From Hyphomonadaceae bacterium (GTDB lineage: Bacteria > Pseudomonadota > Alphaproteobacteria > Caulobacterales > Aquidulcibacteraceae), in the NCBI GenBank assembly GCA_025458365.1, contig JALOSP010000003.1, forward strand, positions 1 to 17,961: a DNA stretch of 17,961 nt. The letters are read 5' to 3'. Position numbers and translations under genes: made by a program. The notes beneath the pieces are model-generated. The model was not told the DNA's origin. It saw only the letters and a list, made by a program, of their open reading frames with translations, and searched no databases. Position 1 is the first letter of the stretch. Each line of letters starts with the position of its first letter. Positions 14,180-17,961 of this stretch are shown here, in pieces.

Positions 14180-14812
14180 ATGATCATTGCCATCGACGGA
14201 CCACTGGCTTCAGGCAAGGGCACGATTGCCAGGGCGCTCGCTGCGACCTTCGGCCTGCCCTATCTCGACACCGGCACGCTATACCGGGCGGTCGCATTGG
14301 CCATGACCGACACTGGCCATGCGCCTGAGGAAACCGACCGGGCGATTGAAGCAGCCCGCAACCTTGAGATCTCGCTCACCTGCGACCCGCGTATCCGTAC
14401 GGCTGCCATCGGTGCGGGTGCCTCTGTGGTCGCGGCAATCCCGGAAGTGCGACAGGCGCTGTTTGCCGCGCAGCGCGAGTTTGCCCTGCAACCGGGCGGT
14501 GCGGTGCTTGACGGGCGCGACATCGGAACGGTGGTCTGCCCGGAAGCGGATGTGAAAATCTTTGTCACGGCGGATGTGGAAACCCGGGCCCGGCGCCGCC
14601 AGGACGAACTGGCGGCATCAGGCGAAATGATCGGGTTTGACGCCATGCTGGAGCAATTGCGCATCCGGGATGCACGCGACAGCGGCCGTGCTGATGCGCC
14701 ACTCGCCATGGCTGAGGACGCCCACTTGCTGGACACCAGCACAATGAGTATAGACGCCGCCGTGAACGAGGCGCGGGCCATCGTCGAGGCAAAGCAGGGC
14801 GGTTCTGGCTGA
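14180..14812 (+). CDS. cmk: Cytidylate kinase
   Basis: A 210-residue CMP/dCMP kinase. It makes CDP and dCDP from ATP and the monophosphates in the cytoplasm. The P-loop region is MIIAIDGPLASGKGTIARAL, with Gly-Pro-x-Ala-Ser-Gly-Lys-Gly. LPYLDTGTLYRAVA follows, as in Cmk, and the LDGRDIGTVVCPEADVKIFV strand and the DARDSGRADAPL lid segment are also present. The start at 14180 places the P-loop at the N-terminus; an in-frame extension back to 13931 has no family counterpart. No Shine-Dalgarno is visible and the leader may be short. It precedes rpsA, as in most proteobacteria. Confidence 0.96.
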   Translation: MIIAIDGPLASGKGTIARALAATFGLPYLDTGTLYRAVALAMTDTGHAPEETDRAIEAARNLEISLTCDPRIRTAAIGAGASVVAAIPEVRQALFAAQREFALQPGGAVLDGRDIGTVVCPEADVKIFVTADVETRARRRQDELAASGEMIGFDAMLEQLRIRDARDSGRADAPLAMAEDAHLLDTSTMSIDAAVNEARAIVEAKQGGSG

Positions 14813-14884
14813 ACCGGCAGGCATCTCGGCGAAATCCACTGTCCCGGCCCCGGTTCCAGTTTAAGCAGACCCGGACTTTGATCT

Positions 14885-14916
14885 CCCGCGCGGTGCCCCG
14901 GACCCGGCGGGCTTTT
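14885..14916 (+). terminator. Terminator-like hairpin between cmk and rpsA
   Basis: CCCGCGCGG (14885-14893) can pair with CCGGCGGG (14904-14911), with one bulged base, followed by CTTTT. The T-run is short. It could end the cmk transcript, or act as an attenuator in the rpsA leader. Confidence 0.4.
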
Positions 14917-15014
14917 GCGTTTCGCGCCTGCCAACCCATCCGATCCCGAACGACCATTACCCAACGGCCAGCCAGGCCGGATGTTCGCCCGCGATCCCCT
15001 TCAGGAGCAACCTT

Positions 15015-16712
15015 ATGGCCGATACGGCACTGAACCCCTCCCGCGACGATTTCGCGGCCATGTTTGAAGGCAGCCTGGGCGCCCAGGCGATGAATGAAGG
15101 CAAGGTGGTCTCCGCCACCATCGCCTCGATCGACAGCGACACCGTTGTGCTCGACCTTGGTCTGAAGACCGAAGGCCGCATCCCGACCCGCGAATTCGGC
15201 CTTGAAGCCAAGGACCTGAAAGCCGGTGATGTGGTCGAGGTTTACCTTGACCGGATCGAGAATGCACTGGGCGAAGCGGTTGTCAGCCGCGACAAGGCCC
15301 GCCGCGAGGAAGCCTGGGTCCGTCTGGAAAAGATGTTCGAAGCCGGCGAAGTGGTCAACGGGGCCATCGTCAGCCGCGTCAAGGGCGGCTTCACTGTCGA
15401 TCTGGGCGGCGCCAGCGCCTTCCTGCCCGGTTCGCAGGTGGACATCCGGCCGGTGCGCGATGTCGGCCCGCTGATGAACATCGAGCAGCCGTTCGCCATC
15501 CTGAAGATGGACCGTCAGCGCGGCAATATTGTGGTCTCGCGCCGCACCATCCTGGAAGCCGGCCGTGCCGAAGCCCGTACCGAGATCGTCGCCGGCCTGG
15601 CCGAAGGCGAAATCCGCATGGGCGTGGTCAAGAACATCACCGACTACGGCGCGTTCGTGGACCTTGGCGGAGTCGATGGCCTGCTGCACGTGACCGACAT
15701 GAGCTGGAAGCGTGTTTCCCACCCGAGCCAGGTGCTCAACGTGGGCGACGAGATCCAGGTCCAGGTGGTCCGGATCAATCAGGACACCCAGCGCATCAGC
15801 CTGGGCATGAAGCAATTGCTGTCCGATCCGTGGGATGGCGCTGCCGCCAAGTATCCGGTGGGTGCGCGCTTCCGGGGCGTGATCACCAACATCACCGACT
15901 ATGGTGCCTTCGTCGAGATGGAAGATGGCGTTGAAGGTCTGGTCCACGTCTCGGAAATGTCCTGGACCAAGAAGACCCTGCATCCGTCCAAGATCGTCAA
16001 CCCTGGCGACGAAGTCGATGTGATGGTCATCGATGTGGACGGCGACAAGCGCAGGATCAGCCTGGGCATGAAGCAGGCCCAGTCCAACCCGTGGGAACAG
16101 TTCATGGTGGACTTCCCGATCGGTTCGACCGTGTCTGGCGAAGTCAAGAACATCACCGAGTTCGGTCTGTTCGTGGGCGTCTCCGACGAGTTGGACGGCA
16201 TGGTGCACATGTCGGACATCGACTGGGCCCTGCCAGGCGAGGAAGCCATCGCGCGTTATTCCAAGGGCGACACCGTCGAAGCCAAGGTGCTCGACATCGA
16301 CATCGACAAGGAACGCATCAGCCTGGGCATCAAACAGGTTGGCGCAGACCCGATGACCGGCGACGGCATGGTCCGCAAGGGCCAGCAAGTGACCTGCACG
16401 GTCACTGAAGTGGCTTCGGGCGGGATCGAGGTATCCTTCGGTGAAGGTGGCATGATGCGCAGCTTCATCCGCAAGTCGGATCTGTCGCGCGATCGCAATG
16501 AACAGCGTCCGGACCGGTTTGCTGTCGGCGACCGTGTGGATGCCGTGGTGCTGTCGGTCGAGAAGTCGAGCCGCAAGGTCTCGCTGTCGATCAAGGCGCT
16601 GGAAATGGCAGAGGAGCGCGAAGCGATTGCCGCTTACGGGTCCACCGATTCCGGTGCGTCGCTGGGCGACATCCTGGGCGCGGCCCTGCGCGAGAAGAAC
16701 GAAAACTCCTGA
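15015..16712 (+). CDS. rpsA: 30S ribosomal protein S1
   Basis: A 565-residue protein with six S1 RNA-binding repeats at about 28-93, 111-177, 198-266, 283-353, 370-440 and 455-527. The third to fifth carry the strongest consensus ([28 protein letters not shown]). It binds mRNA on the 30S subunit and helps initiation, mainly on weak Shine-Dalgarno messages. AGGAG (15003-15007) lies 7 bases before the ATG. The length and six-repeat layout are normal for alphaproteobacteria. A perfect intrinsic terminator follows, so the gene is separated from ihfB. Confidence 0.97.
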   Translation: MADTALNPSRDDFAAMFEGSLGAQAMNEGKVVSATIASIDSDTVVLDLGLKTEGRIPTREFGLEAKDLKAGDVVEVYLDRIENALGEAVVSRDKARREEAWVRLEKMFEAGEVVNGAIVSRVKGGFTVDLGGASAFLPGSQVDIRPVRDVGPLMNIEQPFAILKMDRQRGNIVVSRRTILEAGRAEARTEIVAGLAEGEIRMGVVKNITDYGAFVDLGGVDGLLHVTDMSWKRVSHPSQVLNVGDEIQVQVVRINQDTQRISLGMKQLLSDPWDGAAAKYPVGARFRGVITNITDYGAFVEMEDGVEGLVHVSEMSWTKKTLHPSKIVNPGDEVDVMVIDVDGDKRRISLGMKQAQSNPWEQFMVDFPIGSTVSGEVKNITEFGLFVGVSDELDGMVHMSDIDWALPGEEAIARYSKGDTVEAKVLDIDIDKERISLGIKQVGADPMTGDGMVRKGQQVTCTVTEVASGGIEVSFGEGGMMRSFIRKSDLSRDRNEQRPDRFAVGDRVDAVVLSVEKSSRKVSLSIKALEMAEEREAIAAYGSTDSGASLGDILGAALREKNENS

Positions 16713-16719
16713 TTGTTCC

Positions 16720-16736
16720 CTGTGGACTATCCACAG
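16720..16736. repeat. Perfect 7-bp inverted repeat after rpsA
   Basis: CTGTGGA-CTA-TCCACAG lies 7 bp after the rpsA stop. It may protect the mRNA 3' end just ahead of the terminator. It contains CTATCCACA, one base off a DnaA box, probably by chance. Confidence 0.45.
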
Positions 16737-16757
16737 AGCGACCAGTTAGTGCCAGAG

Positions 16758-16791
16758 CGGGCCGGAATCTTCGGATTCCGGCCCGTTTTTT
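16758..16791 (+). terminator. rpsA intrinsic terminator
   Basis: CGGGCCGGAATC (16758-16769), loop TTCG, and GATTCCGGCCCG (16774-16785) give a perfect 12-bp stem capped by the very stable UUCG tetraloop, followed by six Ts. It is a textbook Rho-independent terminator for the cmk-rpsA unit. Confidence 0.95.
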
Positions 16792-16804
16792 ATGCGGTGA
16801 AGGC

Positions 16805-16834
16805 TTGCAGGTTGCTGATTTTCAGCGCTTAATG
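16805..16834 (+). promoter_or_regulatory. Possible ihfB promoter
   Basis: TTGCAG (16805-16810) and TTAATG (16829-16834) are 18 bp apart, just past the rpsA terminator and about 100 bp before the ihfB ATG. A promoter must exist here because the terminator is strong, but these boxes are weak matches. Confidence 0.25.
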
Positions 16835-16931
16835 CGCGTTTGGGGCTGCAGGTCGGGTGGTATTGGCCATTCAAGCTTTCAGCCGGTATGCGCTGGTTTC
16901 CGGCGTGAAGCGATATGCAGGGCAGTCGGAC

Positions 16932-17228
16932 ATGTTGCGATCTGAGCTGGTGAGTAAACTCGCGGCAGAAAATCCACATCTCTATCACGGAGATGTCGAG
17001 CGGGTGGTTGATACCATCCTGGAGGAAATCTCTGCGGCCCTTGAACGGGGTGACCGGGTCGAGCTTCGCGGATTTGGCGCGTTTTCCGCCCGTGCCCGCG
17101 GCGGCCGGGTCGGTCGTAATCCGCGCACCGGGGATTCAGTCCAGGTGCCACCGAAGCGGGCGCCGTTCTTCAAGGCGGGCAAGGGACTGCGGGAGCGGAT
17201 GAACGGCGGTGTCGATCCCGGCGAATGA
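16932..17228 (+). CDS. ihfB: Integration host factor subunit beta
   Basis: A 98-residue DNA-bending protein of the HU/IHF family. It starts [20 protein letters not shown], the IHF-beta pattern, and continues [12 protein letters not shown] and the beta-arm GRNPRTG (61-67) whose proline intercalates DNA, then [13 protein letters not shown]. It pairs with IhfA (not in the window) to bend DNA in replication, recombination and promoter control. The ATG at 16932 is chosen by alignment; AGGG lies about 10 bases ahead. A short GGVDPGE tail follows the family end. The location after rpsA is conserved in proteobacteria. Confidence 0.95.
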   Translation: MLRSELVSKLAAENPHLYHGDVERVVDTILEEISAALERGDRVELRGFGAFSARARGGRVGRNPRTGDSVQVPPKRAPFFKAGKGLRERMNGGVDPGE

Positions 17229-17366
17229 CCCCGCAGGACCTGGATTTTGATGAATTCGTGGATTGTCAGCAACTTAAAATTTGACCCCGCTGTTCCCGGC
17301 ACGCGAATTGCGTCAGGCTGTCACACACCTGCAACGGTGCAGGGTTGAAACAGGGGGGCTGGACCG

Positions 17367-17759
17367 ATGTCCATGGGTTCTGAATTCAAAGACTTTATCG
17401 CACGCGGCAATGTTGTCGACCTTGCTGTCGGGGTCGTGATTGGTGGCGCATTTGGTGCCATAGTCACGAAATTCGTCGAGCAAATGATCATGCCTGTGGT
17501 TGGCTTGCTGACTGGCGGGGTCAATCTCGACGGCATGAAAATCGTGCTCAAGGCAGCCGACGAGGCGGCCAAGACGCCAGAAGTCGCGATTGGCTACGGG
17601 ATCGTGCTGGGCGCGATCATCACCTTTCTGATCATCGCCTGGGTCGTGTTCCTGATGGTCAAGGCGATCAACAAGGTCCGCCCGCCTGCCCCTGCCGCAC
17701 CGGCCGGTCCAACTGCCGAAGAATTGCTGGCCGAGATCCGCGATCTCTTGAAGAAGTAA
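17367..17759 (+). CDS. mscL: Large-conductance mechanosensitive channel
   Basis: A 130-residue MscL. It is a homopentameric inner-membrane valve that opens under tension after hypo-osmotic shock. The N-terminal helix (GSEFKDFIARGNVVDLAVGV) leads to TM1 with its Gly/Ala-rich gate (GVVIGGAFGAIVTKFV). A periplasmic loop follows, then TM2 (YGIVLGAIITFLIIAWVVFL), a Pro/Ala linker and the C-terminal bundle helix TAEELLAEIRDLL. The length is typical. The ATG at 17367 follows a CAGGGGGG ribosome site; the ATG at 17373 is a minor alternative. The gene seems to be transcribed alone. Confidence 0.97.
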   Translation: MSMGSEFKDFIARGNVVDLAVGVVIGGAFGAIVTKFVEQMIMPVVGLLTGGVNLDGMKIVLKAADEAAKTPEVAIGYGIVLGAIITFLIIAWVVFLMVKAINKVRPPAPAAPAGPTAEELLAEIRDLLKK

Positions 17760-17798
17760 ATCCGCACGGCGCCCGCAGCGCTTCGCACGATCCAAAGC

Positions 17799-17961
17799 TC
17801 AGTCCGGCAACACGAAGTTGCCGGGCACCTTGGGCTGAACGCCCACATAATGGGCACGGATCGAAGGCCAGTCTCTGGCCAGATCACCGCAGGGCATCAG
17901 ATCCCCATCGATCGTGATCGTTTTCCTTCCATAGTCCATCACTGCAAACACCAGCGGCACC
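17799..17961 (-). CDS. Hypothetical protein, C-terminal 53 residues (cut by window edge)
   Basis: From the right edge the minus strand encodes PLVFAVMDYGRKTITIDGDL, then MPCGDLARDWPSIRAHYVGV and a tail ending NFVLPD before TGA at 17799-17801. The codon pattern matches neighbouring real genes and no stop occurs up to the edge. I do not recognise the family. The last codons form a perfect 8-bp hairpin in the DNA. It converges on mscL with 39 bp between the stops. Confidence 0.55.
   Translation of the reverse strand, partial: VPLVFAVMDYGRKTITIDGDLMPCGDLARDWPSIRAHYVGVQPKVPGNFVLPD
17804..17824. terminator. Hairpin between the mscL and convergent gene ends
   Basis: CCGGCAAC-ACGAA-GTTGCCGG is a perfect 8-bp stem with a 5-nt loop, 45 bp past the mscL stop. 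On the plus strand it could end the mscL transcript, but only a weak T tract follows. On the minus strand it overlaps the last codons of the partial gene. Confidence 0.4.

Noticed and set aside
14565..16388. 607-codon minus-strand frame opposite rpsA and the end of cmk
   Set aside because: Periodic DVDVEH-like patterns come from the antisense of the repeated S1 domains; rpsA is certain on the other strand.
16727..16735. DnaA box (CTATCCACA)
   Set aside because: A single site with one mismatch, lying within a hairpin after rpsA, with no AT-rich region or further boxes; not an origin.

Overview
The window is a high-GC chromosomal segment from an alphaproteobacterium. The class call rests on the gene order aroA / cmk / rpsA / ihfB with a TIGR02300-type (FYDLN acid domain) gene and a tRNA-Ala beside aroA, and on the 565-residue six-repeat ribosomal protein S1. 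The genus cannot be fixed from the sequence. I see no phage, transposase, integrase, CRISPR array or rRNA, so this is mostly ordinary core chromosome with an accessory left half.

Left part (1-4001). On the minus strand lie a metallo-beta-lactamase-fold hydrolase and, downstream of it, the start of an ArsR-family repressor whose start codon sits inside a 24-bp palindrome. Divergent from them is a metal ABC transporter operon (ATPase, permease, Tat-type lipoprotein binding protein) with overlapping genes. The likely metal is zinc, because the binding protein carries a His-His-His-Asp ligand set. A 36-residue membrane ORF overlaps the ATPase start by one base and seems to be an extra first gene of the operon.

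Middle (4037-6296). cobT (minus) and cobS (plus) are divergent and encode the last steps of cobalamin nucleotide-loop assembly. A small DUF1289 cysteine protein follows cobS by 8 bp. The rest of the cobalamin pathway is not in the window. The 212-bp cobT-cobS gap is rich in hairpins, but I could not fit it to a cobalamin riboswitch.

Accessory block (6305-11299). A tandem NTF2/SnoaL-like protein and an MFS transporter form a minus-strand pair. A six-helix membrane protein of unknown role with well-placed histidines is divergent from the transporter. It is followed by a 147-bp convergent intergenic region made almost entirely of three hairpins: two related long palindromes and, between them, a perfect FNR-type box. 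Next is a large, repetitive Ala/Arg/Glu-rich coiled-coil lipoprotein.

Core block (11493-17759). This holds tRNA-Ala(GGC), the TIGR02300 protein and aroA on the minus strand, then cmk, rpsA, ihfB and mscL on the plus strand. A textbook terminator follows rpsA. An unrecognised gene enters from the right edge on the minus strand.

The most interesting items are the paired palindromes plus FNR box at 9394-9497, the hidden small membrane ORF ahead of the zinc-type transporter, and the palindromic operators at 138-161, 1311-1327 and 8632-8656. I found no convincing wholly new multi-gene system.
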